Shown: positions 51,942 to 64,000 of the stretch, in pieces
Layout: each line of letters opens with the position of its first letter
How positions within the stretch are numbered: the first letter of the stretch is position 1
The notes under the pieces: generated by a model
The model's input: the letters and a program-made list of their open reading frames with translations, nothing else
The model's database searches: none
Told to the model about the DNA's origin: nothing
Assembly: GCA_020086605.1 (NCBI GenBank)
Contig: JACBWW010000020.1
Location: 9,682,808-9,746,807 of the forward strand
Source of the DNA: Lanius collurio
Lineage: Eukaryota; Chordata; Aves; Passeriformes; Laniidae
Direction of reading: 5' to 3'
Length of the DNA stretch: 64,000 nucleotides
Translations under genes and position numbers: made by a program

Positions 51942-52439
51942 ATACCAAAATATTTCAAAATATTAGATGTTTTCCTAGCACAAGTTTACTCCAAGGATGA
52001 GTGCTTACTGCAAAATTTTTTTCTTGCCCACAGTCTAGATTGTGAGGATGGTTGTATCTCATTTCAGAAGGAAGGTCCCAGATATAGATGCAATAATTTC
52101 ACAAGAGCCTTCACAGATCTAGAATCTTACAGATCAGATAATGCTTTGATTATTTTATTAAATATCTTTGTAGGTAGATATGTATATAGCAATAGCATCA
52201 AAAGTTATCATAAAAAATTAATTAGTACAGAATTGTTAACAATGTTTGGCAAATGTCAATTTGACACTTTATGATTTATGCACTTAAGCAGACTGAAAGG
52301 TTTACAGAAGTCAGAAATCCTCTGGTCAGTGTATATATATGTATAAATAAAATCACCTCTTTCCTTCATACTCTAGGTTTTATATTTAATCTGTTATCGT
52401 CAAAATGATTTCAAGAATTTGTGTTTCACTAAAGCACAA

Positions 52440-52625
52440 TGTCCAGAAAGTGTTGTAGTGCAGCCAACTCCTCCTGGGACCCTGCTCTCTCCTCCGGCCC
52501 CCAGGCACCCAAACCCCCCAGTCAGGAACAGGTATGGGGCACAAGTGACATGGGGACAGGGACAGACCCGTACCCTGCAGGGTCCCTCCCCCCAGGATTT
52601 CAGGGGAGGCACCTCCACAATAAAG
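52440..52625. other. Short GC-rich block of unknown origin
   Basis: About 185 bases rich in CCC/GGG runs (for example ctcctccggcccccagg) sit in a strongly AT-rich setting. Several overlapping frames are open on both strands (up to 102 codons), with proline-rich content that simply reflects composition. There is no recognisable repeat family or domain. It may be a fragment of an unlisted GC-rich repeat or an old exon. Confidence 0.4.
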
Positions 52626-55600
52626 AATGTCAATCTTCATTTGAAAGCCCTCGAAAACAGAAGTTAAAACACCTTGTTTAATTTGTTCTGGCATTGTATG
52701 AAGTGGTAAGGTCTGAATCCTTCATGCCATGAGTACTACCCAGGAATACTCATACACAAGAGATGTCTGATATCTCATTGTGAAGAATCACTTTTCTAAC
52801 AGCAAAGCTGTAAATCCCAAAGGGAGTTGTAAAAGCAGTCTGTCATTCACTCTGAACAGGAATACTTTATTCAGTGGAGAGGTTGGTCATTTCCTGCCTT
52901 TTTGAAAATAGATGTTTAAATCAACTGAAGATTTTTTGAAAACTAAAGTTTCTTCCCAAGATGTGCAAGTGAGGGTAGCTATGTAATGACAGCTGCAAGA
53001 TTACAGAAGGTACATGTCACCAGCAAGCAGAGCAGAGTGTGAAAGGTTAAGTCACCCATCAAATTTTAATGCATAAATCTGTGTGGAAATCAAAAGGGCT
53101 ATTCTAATTTGACTGTGTATTTCTTACTCTGTATTTCTGAACCTATTCACCTTCTATTTCACAGCTTCCCTATCATACAGGCATGTTTTATAAGCCTAGA
53201 AGAAGGGATGAATAAAGCAGATGCATTATCTTACTTCAGAGAGAGACAAATATCCCATCTGTTTCATAGAAGGCTAAGTAGATCTTTTTTTCTGAAAACT
53301 ACCTACTAGGCAAATGTCTGCTTCACTTTTATTTTTACTCTTGACTACATATCCACTTCAAATTCAGAATGCTTTTCTTTCAACTTACTTTCCCTTAAGG
53401 TGTTCTAAGGTGTGAATATGTAATCAATGCCAGTAATTATACAGAACATTCTTTTCACAGAATTTTTGTGAAGAAGCAGCAAAACTGTTCTTCCAAAAGT
53501 GTAAGTATTAGATGCATGCAACACCATTAACTTGATTTCACTCAGTTATTTCTTCCCAAACCTGTCACATTTCCAATAAACAAAAAGTGCCTAAGTGCTG
53601 ACGAGTTGTTTTCTTTTACTGAGAAGGAAAACAAAACAAAACCCAGAGCTACTATATACAATTCCCAACACACAAGCAGTTCCTGAATTGGGTCGAATAT
53701 TTCAAACATAATAAAGTGGTTGAATGCTTACTATTTACATTTGTAAAGGGCTACCATAGACTCTCTAGAAATTGCTTCTACTTTAGAGAAGTAACCTTAG
53801 AGAAATTTGCAAAAGGGTCTTGAAGTGCCAGTTCACATAAGATACTAGGTACAAGGAGGATCGACTTTCTCCAGATCATTCTGCACATGCCTCCATGATA
53901 TCTAAATCCTCTTTTTGCATTCTTATATATTATTGTTTTTTTCTGGTTGACTACAATAAAACAACAGCTCAGACATCTGGATTATTAAATCTTGGAAAGT
54001 GTTTTTTTCAGTCTCTGGATCATCCTGTCTCAACTTTATCTATCTGGGCTTTACTTCTGTGACAAAAGTTTTCAGGGAAAGAAGTGTGTTTACAAGTTGT
54101 CTCAATCTGTCTGTTTAAAAGTAAGTTTAGTGGTTATCTACTTTTCTTTAAATACATAAATATTTTCTTTTAATAAATAAAAACATCTCTTTTGTTTTCA
54201 AAGTAGATTACAGAGACATTGGCTAAGCTCAGAAAACCTTGACCAAATAATAAAAAATGTTTTAAGAATCAAAATGCACTGGAAAAGCAAAATGAACACA
54301 CTTCTCTAATTTATATATTCCTGGCACAAATTATTAAACAAGCTTTCAATTATGGACATGAGTCTTGCCCATATTTTCATCTAATTCTATCTACAAAAAC
54401 TAATGCCCATTTTTTCTTACAGAGAAATGATGTTTTTCTATACGTATATTAAATCTCTTTTACTTAATCAGTGTGATTTAAATAAGTAATATTATCTTTT
54501 TTATTTCCTGTCAAAATTTCTTAAAAACCTTCTTTTCTCTAGTTTATAACATACTCCACAAAAAACCCTTACGTATTTATTTATGAGCTTGGTGATCCAC
54601 TCATATTTTGCATATTAGAGACTTTTATCTTTATTTTTTTTGGTGGCATTTTCATCTTTTCATAACAGTCAAATAATTTTTTACTATGTATCACCATGAT
54701 CCTTGATCTGTGGGGTTTTCTGAAATGCCAATACATCACTTTGGGGAGAACATGACAACTTTTTCCAACATCACAATTTAGGCATCATTAGGAAGAGTCA
54801 TCAAATTACCCATATATCTTAAATGAGCAAGCTTAACATATCTGAAATTTTTCACTAACTTTCCTGTTAGGTGACACTGTTTTTCATTTTAAACAATAGT
54901 GCAAGCCATCTGGGGCCATTGAAAGCCTTTTATGTGACTTTAACATGTCTAGGATGAGGATTTGAAAGAGGAAAATAAGGTACATAATAGTTAAGTTCAA
55001 ATTTCCCAGAGATACTCTGCAAATGTAAAAATGCATGAGAGAAAAATAAGGGAAGAAAATTGTTCCCCATATGGTAGTGAGAAAACCACTGACATTTGCA
55101 TGCTTCCTTGTGCACTATTTAATATTGCCATGACAGTTTCAGTATTCAGTTTCATAAGGTGTCTGCTTTCTTATAAGAATTTCAATGCCTTTATAAAAGA
55201 GTGTACTGGCCATTCTGTACTGAGAAGTAGCTCATCCATATAATTGGAAACTTCAAGCAGTTTTATTAAGGAATATGTTCTTACTGAAGAAGACCAATGC
55301 ACTAGAGTTAAATCCAGCTCCTAAGACTTAGGGAGCAAATTTTCCTTGGCTCTCTGCTGTCCCTTCAAGTGTAACTCCATAGAACTTCCTATGCATACAT
55401 AAAAGATGACCATGCTGAGATAAGCTAAAGATTTATCTGGCATAGCAACCTGTCTGTGAAGTGACCAAAAAAAATGCTTAGGAAAAGACTATTCAAAATT
55501 GGCAAATATGGATTCTCAGGTTCTGAGAGCTAGAGGTTTTAGAAGTGTATTTAATCTTTTTTTTTTTCCCTCAGTTCTGTCTTCTAAAAACTTATATAAA

Positions 55601-57240
55601 AAATTAATATTTTTTTTCCTATTATAAATTTCTAGCATGATAAATAGTGAATGTCCTGATGCATACAAACAATCAATTTCAATACTAGTGTGCAGATATT
55701 AGCATTTGGAAATATTCACACGTGTTTGTATGTGGAAACTTGGGCCAACTCCCCACTGGAAACCAGGACCTAGAAGTGTATTCTTAAGTGACTACTCATT
55801 TACAGACACAGGTATACATGAAAAAGAGAAGATTTATTAGCAGTCTCATTATGTTCCTGTCATACAGAAACTGACTGAAATGGTGATGATATCTAGGGAA
55901 CAGACAGAAACACTCATGGCTATTTTTTTACTAAATATATGGGTGTTACTCCAATTATGTTAGTGAGAATTATGTGTGCATATTGAGAAGGAAATAAATA
56001 AGCCTGCAAAGTACTCAAAGTGTGCAGGTGTTCCTACTTTTATTTTTTTTTCTCATTAAACTGCTCATTTGTAATTTCCTCATGTATTCATATCCCCTAG
56101 AACTCTCAGCTGAACATTTTTTGCTCACTAAATCCTCACAAACCTTTATAAAAACTTAATTCTCTGGTAAATAGTCTCTATCCATTTAGTAAAAGAAAGG
56201 AAAAAAGAAAAAAAAGAAAATATAAAGACAACAATGTGGAACAATTTAAAGAACAAATTATGGATTTTAGTAATCTCGGTGTTACAATCTGCAATATTTT
56301 ATGGCAAAGTATCCTCTGTGTGTATAGACTATCTAATTTCTATCCTCTGACAGAATAAAACCCAGAAACTGAAATGTGACTCTAGTCTGTTATTAATTTA
56401 TTCAGAATAGTTGATATTGCTCAGCCTTCATTTAAACCCTAAAGTTTAGTCTCCATTTTTCAGATTTTTCCTGCATGACATTTTTAGTGACTTGAACCTT
56501 CAAACCCCCCTGTGCAATGAAAACACATTCATACCATCTCATATTCTTTCCTGTCATCTAGAGTAAATATGGAAGAGGGTCTATGTAGTTTATTTTAGAA
56601 AGACTGTGTCCTTCATAATCTCTTCCTTTTAATATCTAACCAAATTTTTGAAAAGATAATTTTGTTAATTCAAAGATTTCCAAATACTGTAGCCTTACCA
56701 GTGGGGTAACATGACTTATTTCAATGTGGTTTGCAGAAGAAATCTCTGCCTCTTGGTATCAGGTGTTAAGTATTGTGCCAAAGGACTCCACCCAGGGAGT
56801 TCTTCTGGCCCATGGTGAGCTGCAAGGTCTGCTTCTCTGCAGTGCAGCATGAATGCAGCTGGTTCCCTGGCCTGAGACATGTGCAGTGCCTTGTGCAGGA
56901 ATCCAACAGTGTCAATGAGAGCAGACTGTGGAGCAAGAATGAAGGAGATTACTTGAACTAGGTGAGAGGATGGAGTTATGACCCAGTATGCTATACCTAG
57001 AAATATGCTTGACCACAGGAAGGGAGAATAAGACATGCCAAGAAACGCCTGGTCTGCTCAGAACACAGATTTTCTGAGACTGCTCCATCAGGTACTATTG
57101 GTCTCACCTGCAACTTTCTCTGCCCGTGGTACCAGTTTATCTGAAATGAGGTAACCATTGTTCCAACCTGGTAAATGTGATATTGGCTTTTTTATCACTA
57201 TCTCAGGCAGCAGCTATGCAGAAGCTTCTTGTCTTAATTT

Positions 57241-57260
57241 AAAAAAAAAAAAAAAAAAAA
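57241..57260. repeat. A20 homopolymer
   Basis: Twenty consecutive A residues. A 7-base motif directly after it (CTTCAAA, 57261-57267) also occurs at 56498-56504, which would fit a retroposed segment between them, but the evidence is thin. Confidence 0.85.
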
Positions 57261-59567
57261 CTTCAAAACCTCTCATCTTTCATTTAGTGTTAGATAATTA
57301 TTTGATTTCCATATCACAGGCCTCTGACCTTCCAAATGTTGCATGCTGACTGATTTTCAGACAAGTGTGCTAACAGTCAGTCCTTAGCAGTGAGAGCATA
57401 TTTTGCACTTCACACTTTTGCCCAGTTTTGAGTTAACAAGAAAAATGTCACATCATAAGTCTTAGGCATATGGCAGAATTCCCATCCCTTTCTGTTCAAA
57501 TCAAGCTTGAAAGTACTGCTTAAAGATATGATTTCTTACAGAAATTTTAATCTATTTGCATTTAAGGTGATGTAGTTGATCACTTTAAACCTTTAATTGT
57601 TAATCTAACAACACTTTAGTGGGACATAAGTTTCTAAACATAATTTTTGAAGGATAAAATATTAATATTCATGTGAAAAATCTTGTTTATTCTTCCAGAA
57701 ATTTGCTTAGTTGATGGCACTAATATTGCATTTAAAAAGAGGTAAAATCTGATATGACAATAAGATAAGACATAAAATATTATATATCTTAAAACAGAAT
57801 CTCATACTAAGCTTACATGTGCAAAGCATACACTGCATTTTTTCAATTTCTACTAAATTATTAAAAATGTTAAATACTTTTACATGCAAGAAAAGCATTC
57901 TGTTGTATTGCTGTACTGTTTACTTAGAAATGTGTGTCCTCTGCAATCTGTTAAATAGGTAAGTGACAAAAATGCTTTTTCATGAAACATAATCTTACCA
58001 TAGTACTGAATCTTAGAGTATCAGCATTAGATTTGTAACTTAAGGAATAGAGAAAAATTTATATTGCTATTAATATAAAACACAGCTTATTTTAGTGTAA
58101 GCAACTAGTTCTTAGATAATTCTTACACACAACAATTGTTATCTCCATTAGTATTTATTATATTCCATAATTTCAATATTATCTACTTTGTAATAAAATT
58201 TACCTTGCTAGTCTGTTCTGGGAAAAAATAAGGACTAGAAAAAATTTAAAAAATTACACAAAATTCCTTTAACCTAGACTCTTGATTTTCTATTAAAGGC
58301 AACAATATCTTTATGCCATTTTGTTGTATCACTTTCAGTGATAGAATGGTGAAATTAGAATATACTGAAGAATATTAGTGGACAATTGCAACCAATTATC
58401 TAGGAAAGCAAAATAGACTGATGCTGGAACAAAGTAATAAGCTTGTGATTTCAGCCTATGTTCTGATTTCAGTGACAATTATATCCTTCCTCCATATTCC
58501 GTATTTATACAACCAAAAGATGGCAGTGCTTCATCAACAATTCCCACAAACTTTAAGTTTATCCTTAGGTCATCATTTACAATACGGGAAAGCTTTAAGA
58601 AAATGCAGAGTTTTACAAGATATCTGTCTCTCCCTCTAATCAAATTTCAAAGGGAATAAAAAGGCTTCCAATTTGTTTTTAAGGTGTTTTGGTTCTCTGA
58701 TGTCTTACAAAGCTAAGTTGATTAATATTCTCTGTCTCACCAAACAAGACTTTGTAGAATACTTAGCAATTATGAATAATTTAAATCAATTTCTCCTATT
58801 CCAAGGCCCTAAAAATTTAGGTAATTCTGTATCTGGCAGTGACTCATCTTCATAGATTTATAATCTTTCTTCAAACTCATAATGTTAAAACTGATGCCAA
58901 ATCCCTAACTATTTTAGATAGAGATCAAAGACAATAGTTTAAAACTTTGTTTGAAACCAGCAATGTAATTTTAGGAGGTTTTTCTCTCTGTTTAAAACAC
59001 AGGAGCCAATGTTTGGGTTTTTTCTTTTCATAAAAACCATATCTCATGCTCATGTTTCTGCCTATTCTTTTTCCATATCTATTTTTTCTCGGAACTTTTT
59101 TTCTTACAAAAAGTTTTTCACAACAGCTCTGTATCAAATATTTTTGCAGCAGCTATGCTAGTATTGCTCACAAGCATAAAACAGACCTATACTGTTTACC
59201 ATGAACTTGTATTTGCTTTATTTTTATGCTGCTTCTCTGAGATACATTCTATTTCATGTAAAACACCCATCTGTAAATAAGAAAACAATAACATACTAAC
59301 TGATATACTCACAAATTAATGAAGAGCTATGTTAGAATTTAATAAATTATTCTCTTTTAATTAATTTATCAGAAAAGGATTATATCTACCTCTGTTCAAT
59401 AATGTTTCCTGATCTGACAGCTTGGTTAAAAAGTTAATTAAACCTTGTATGCTTAATTTATCCTTTCTTAAAATGAGGATACAGATTCTAATTTTTCATA
59501 AATAATTTTTGAATTATACTGATAAGTTATATATAAATATACAAACGTCGACATAAATAGAAAGAAA

Positions 59568-59680
59568 ATCACAGGATCACAGAATCATAGAATTTGGGTA
59601 GGGTTGGAAGAGACCTGAAAGGTCATCTAGTTTCAATCCCCCTGCCATGGGGAGAGACACCTGTCACTAGAAGGAGCTAC
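59568..59680 (-). mobile_element. CR1 LINE, short 3' fragment
   Basis: About 110 bases in reverse orientation. Three octamer-like units (atcacagg, atcacaga, atcatagaat) are followed by 'gggttggaagagacct', 'ggtcatctag' and the 'cccctgccatgggga' box, then an abrupt end. Good conservation suggests a relatively young insertion. Confidence 0.92.
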
Positions 59681-62600
59681 ATATTATGAACAGTGTTTTA
59701 TATATTTCAACATCAGTAACATATTGGTTGTGCTCTCAAGTCTAAATTTTACAAATGGAGTAATCTAGCCTGATATTTGTCATCTGTTAATATCCTTAAG
59801 AAAGATATATAAACACAGAATTAATAGACTTCTTATTCTTGGAAGATGAGAGTGTTGGGTTTTCTGAAACTGATAGCCCAGAAATGCTCAATGAACTGAA
59901 CATCAGAACACTGTGTACCTATTCCTTACTGTAAATTCAATTTCTTGAATAGAAACACATCTCATTTTCTGCTAATGTGACGATATGCACCAGGGGATAT
60001 ATGCAGTGCCTTGAGATATCTGTAATGCAGTTTCCAAAAAGTACTAAAATAGTCTTTTTGAATAAAAATTAGTTTTCTGCCAGCTCACCTGCTAGTTTCT
60101 GGCAACTCACTTGGATGGCTATCACAGACAAGCAGCTTTTGGTTATGTTGATTGAATATCAGCATTTATATTTGCTCATCAGTCTATATTCACAGAAATG
60201 TCTATTTTGCATGATGCAAATCCCTGGGCTTTTTACCTCTTGTGCTTTTAATAGGTCTAGGCATATCATATAATTTCATTTAAACAAAACTTTGTCTATT
60301 CAGAACAAACTAGCTTGTTGGCAAGTAGAGCTTGTCACTAGACATTCTGCACTTTTCATATGAAAAGTTTTTTCCTTTAGATGGCAATAACCTGGGAAAA
60401 AAATTATTTCTATTAACAGTCATCTGAGGGGAAAAGCAATTTAAGAAAAAGAGTAAGGATAGACTTGCAATCATGAGAAAGTGAAGGAGCAAACATGCCT
60501 GTTTCTTCAAGAGCATGTACTAAAAATGTTGTAGACTAATTGAAAAGTTATTTTTTAGCTTGGCAAAATTTCAGTCCATGTTCTCTTTCACCATGTATCT
60601 GCTGTAGGTAAGATCCAAACCAAAATGCTGAAGTCTACTTTGGTGACTTAAAGTCTCTTAACAGTGCTTCCCACCTGAAAGAGCCTTATAATTTTAGATA
60701 GAATTTGGAATCTAACACTGCAGAAATAAAATTCTTCATGATTAAAAGACAATTTTTCAGTTTCTGCTGGCAGCAGATTCCTCCTACACTTATTATTTTA
60801 CCTTCTAACCTGTACATGATCTATGACATTTTTTTCCCTGAGCAGGTTCTTTCTTAAGATGAAAATATTCAGTAACTCTCAAGCCTTCTTATCCTGAATT
60901 AGATGAATGCCAAAAGAGTCTGGATATCTGCAAGCCCAAAGTTTGCAATCAAAATTAACTTTCTTCCTAATCTTAACAAAACATGTCCTTTGGCTATTCT
61001 GGATGTCCCTTGGATAATGTCAGCATTTAGAAACAACTGTAACACAAATTTAACCTACATAATAAAACATTATAAAGCATAGTAAGAAACTTTACATTGA
61101 AAAGAAAATTACTATTTACAAGCTAAGGATTAGGTTTGTGTTAAACATAGCACAACAAGCATATAATGATGTACCATATGGTAAGGGTTTGCATTTTTAT
61201 TTTATATTTATACAGGAATGCAAGGATAGCTTCAGACAAAAATGATACATATCTCCTTGATGCTGTTTATGTGTACAAATCAGCTCTTCAAATTCTCACT
61301 GTCTCACACCTCAGCATGTCATACTGTACTTTTTAAATATAAACTCTCAGGATATTTTCATGTAAAATATCCTTTTTCTTGGTCTCTGTTTTCACCATGT
61401 CCTCTTTCCCCATGTTCTTTGTTCTGTTAGACCAAACACAACCTGATTACCTTGTGTTACCCTGGCTTCATGACTTATCCTATTATGCCTTTTCACTCAT
61501 CAGTGCTACTTTCCGCATGCCCCTTGTGGCAATCTCTGTTGCAGAGGCTGAATTTTCTGTCAAGCATGTCCATGCTTTGGCTCACACATGACAATGGTAA
61601 ACTGACACATTGTAAATAAAATAGCACAAGTGGAAGTTAAAAACAGGAATAACATTATTTATGTCCTTTCAATTGTTGTGAAAGATACTGTTAAAAAGTT
61701 ACCTGCAATAGGCTATCATCAGTGCACAGGAGGTTTTGCTGTACTCCATAGGATCAGGGTGAATAGTTTTTCATAAGAGGTAAAAATGTCTAATTTATTT
61801 GAACAATAATTTTCAGAGTTATTACACAATGTGTAATGGAAAGATCTAGGTTATGTAAACACAAACATGTAGTCTACATACTGGGAAGCAGAGCTCAGAA
61901 GTATCCAGCCTAATACTGTGCAAAGCCAATTTGACATGGTACAGTTTGTGAGCTTGGGACCTGTTTGATTGTGCCTAAACAGTTTCTGGACTTCAGCTGA
62001 TTCCAGAGAAAATATATCTGCTTTAACACAATGCTACAAATGGCTTACTAAGTCCCCTGGTTTCAGCCTAGGTTCATTGTGTTTAGCTTTCTACATCATG
62101 ACATGAAGAGTATTTCTCCAAATTCCTGTGAATAAGTAATTAACTGCTGATTCTACATTGACCCTCTGGTTTTAATGCACTGTAGTAACACAATTTTTTT
62201 CCACTTTCAATTTTTGTTTCTTATTTAAGATTTTAAGAGTGGCAGATCATAAATGGGCAGTTTAACATTTTTGTACTTGTTTCCTTGTTCAGGGAAATAG
62301 ATTTAATATTGGCTGCAAACATCATAAGTAGATGAAGATGTAAGTCAATATTACTAAGAATTACTGAATTGCTATGGAAACAAGCCTTATCAGAACACTG
62401 TAAATAAAGGAGATCTAAGCATTATAAATCCAGCCTAAAGACATCAAACTATGTCTTTTTTTGTGCTTGCATCTTGGTAAGGTGGCAGTGGAGAATCAAA
62501 ATCAGCTGACTTAAAAAATCTTGGAGTAACCACAAGTATGTCCTACCAAACTGCCCCATCTGTCCACTGCATCACTCACTGCCCTCCATCAAGATTAGAC

Positions 62601-63644
62601 GTTATCACTATGATATTTAGTTGCTTTTGTTATTTAGTCTTACTTTTTAATTTCTTCCCTTTCTTTTTTTCCTACTCTGCACAAATCAGCATTGGTACTC
62701 CAGCTGTGAGAATAATACTACCTATTGTATAATGTTATGATTATAGTCTGTGCTCTGAACTATCAATCAGCTTATCAAGAACATTATAAGCATTAAATAG
62801 AGATGTTTAATATATTTTTTGAGTCTTTCAACTTTCCTGTTATATCTGTTCTTGAGAAGATAAGAAATTTTTGTCTGAGAACCAGAATAGAAATATTTTG
62901 AAATATCTCATTTTTTAAAAATTTAAAATCAAGGAAGATAAAATAGGAATAGCTATACTGCTAAACTTCAAAGCAAATTTTAATTGAGGATCTTTTTCAA
63001 TATATATATTCAGGTTTAATTAACTGAATAGTTTGAATTCCGTATTGCTACCAAATTTTCTCATTCTTAGATTGCTCCTTTCTAGGACAAAAAGAAAAAA
63101 AAGTATCAAATATCGATATGTTTGGCATCCTGTTTGCTCTGAGATTTGTTTCAAGTTGTTTTCATTCACCTGTATCAGTGACTGAGCTGAATTAAAGTGA
63201 CTTTGCTAAGGGATTACCTGTATAATCTCTTTGAAAAGTTATCCATTCTCACTCACACACTGGAATTTAAATCTTTCATTCCATTTAATTGTACTTGAGC
63301 TTTCAGATAGGTATTATTGTTAAACTACTTTAAGACCATGACCCAGTTGCTAAGGGATAAGTAGGGAGAAATAAAACCATTCTATTTATTGGCCTTTATT
63401 TTAAGAAATAGCCACACTAGGCAAAGCCCAAGTGCTGGTAATACCTTTAGTAAACATCTCTCTTGTCCAATTACACATACTATTTCAAGAGGAAACCCAT
63501 AGCTTTCAAGTAAGCTAAAGCACTTTCATATGACATAATTTTTAGGATGACTGTCCACAGATAGCCCAGTTAAGATTCTTTCCTGAAGTTAGTATTTTTA
63601 ATCAACAGTTATAGCAGTAAATGCATAATGACTATTATTAGGTC
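59681..63644. other. Unique AT-rich sequence
   Basis: No gene or repeat was recognised over about 4 kb. Open frames are 70 codons or fewer and show no motif. Confidence 0.55.
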
Positions 63645-63770
63645 CCAGAATCACAGAATATTCTGAGTTGGAAGGGACCCACAAGGATCATTGACTCCAA
63701 CTCCTGAGTGGCCTCTGCAGGGATTGAACCTGGGCCTTAGCACCATGGTCTAATCAACTGAGCTAATCTC
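63645..63770 (-). mobile_element. tRNA-derived SINE with CR1 tail (TguSINE1-like)
   Basis: On the minus strand a head resembling tRNA-Ile is joined directly to a CR1 3' end. The head (63770-63720) keeps an A box, TAGCTCAGTTGA (63765-63754), and a B box, GGTTCAATCC (63730-63721), at nearly tRNA-like spacing; part of the anticodon/variable region is deleted. The tail (about 63712-63645) is the extreme CR1 3' end, with 'gggtcccttccaactcag' and terminal octamers on the minus strand. Composite tRNA-Ile/CR1 SINEs are known from passerines, mobilised by CR1 enzymes. It is not a functional tRNA gene, because the fold is broken. Confidence 0.82.
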
Positions 63771-64000
63771 AAGTCCTTGTATTATTTTAGTACTGTTAAA
63801 TACATTATTAAATAAATTACATAAGTGTTCTCCTGAGCCTTTTAAATATTGTAGCTCTAAGCAATATCAGGAACCTATTAAGTTGTATGTTCATTAGAGT
63901 TATCTTAAGATGGTTAGTATCAACAGAAAGTACATTATTACATCCAGGAACACAAAAAATTACATATGCACAGTTAAATAACCTCTTTCATGTACCTTTA
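63771..64000. other. Unique AT-rich sequence to window end
   Basis: Nothing is recognised in the last 230 bases. Confidence 0.6.

Larger units (their letters stand above)
51942..59567. other. Unique sequence with two GC-richer blocks and an A20 tract
   Basis: No gene was recognised over 7.6 kb. GC-richer blocks lie at 52440-52625 and about 56740-57130, and a pure A20 run at 57241-57260. Other open frames are short and without motifs; a 137-codon frame at 51861-52274 starts within the LTR and continues into AT-rich flank, so it is fortuitous. Confidence 0.5.

Noticed and set aside
51861..52274. 137-codon plus-strand open frame
   Set aside because: It starts in the end of the family-Y LTR, antisense to it, and continues into unrelated flank; no domain is visible.
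63720..63770. tRNA gene (tRNA-Ile-like)
   Set aside because: A and B boxes are present but the anticodon region is partly deleted and the sequence runs directly into a CR1 tail, so it is a SINE head.
1..64000. CRISPR arrays, bacterial operons, phage or plasmid features
   Set aside because: None present; repeat content, composition and lack of dense coding sequence show a bird nuclear genome.

Overview
This is an AT-rich vertebrate nuclear window, and the repeats identify it as bird DNA. It carries at least eight pieces of CR1 LINE, with the CR1 3' octamer series (ATTCTATG or its complement). It also has several solo LTRs of avian endogenous-retrovirus type, and one short tRNA-headed SINE with a CR1 tail of the kind I know from songbirds (TguSINE1-like). 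The SINE makes a passerine the best guess. I found no intact host protein-coding gene, no rRNA or functional tRNA gene and no CRISPR array. The longest open frames are only about 140-150 codons and match nothing I recognise, so the window reads as intergenic desert or the inside of a very large intron.

Layout. 1-9.1 kb: unique AT-rich sequence with A-rich tracts. 9.1 kb: one weak exon-like segment. 9.3-27.4 kb: unique sequence with four CR1 fragments and short microsatellites. 27.4-32.9 kb: the repeat-dense core. It begins with a solo LTR flanked by a 5-bp target duplication. Next comes an older LTR split by two later insertions, one of which is itself split by a further insertion. It ends in a decayed tandem array with a 48-bp (16-codon) period. 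32.9-40.8 kb: unique sequence with one 849-bp solo LTR. 40.8-44.4 kb: the two largest CR1 copies, one keeping a readable stretch of reverse transcriptase. 44.4-64 kb: unique sequence with two more CR1 pieces, a second solo LTR of the 35.4-kb family in opposite orientation, unexplained GC-richer blocks, and the SINE close to the right end.

Nothing here forms an operon or pathway. What can be read is a layered history of retroelement insertion. Five LTR insertions have TG...CA-type ends and/or short flanking duplications visible in the sequence, which allows their order to be worked out. All assignments come from reading the sequence and from memory of avian repeat families; no database search was run.
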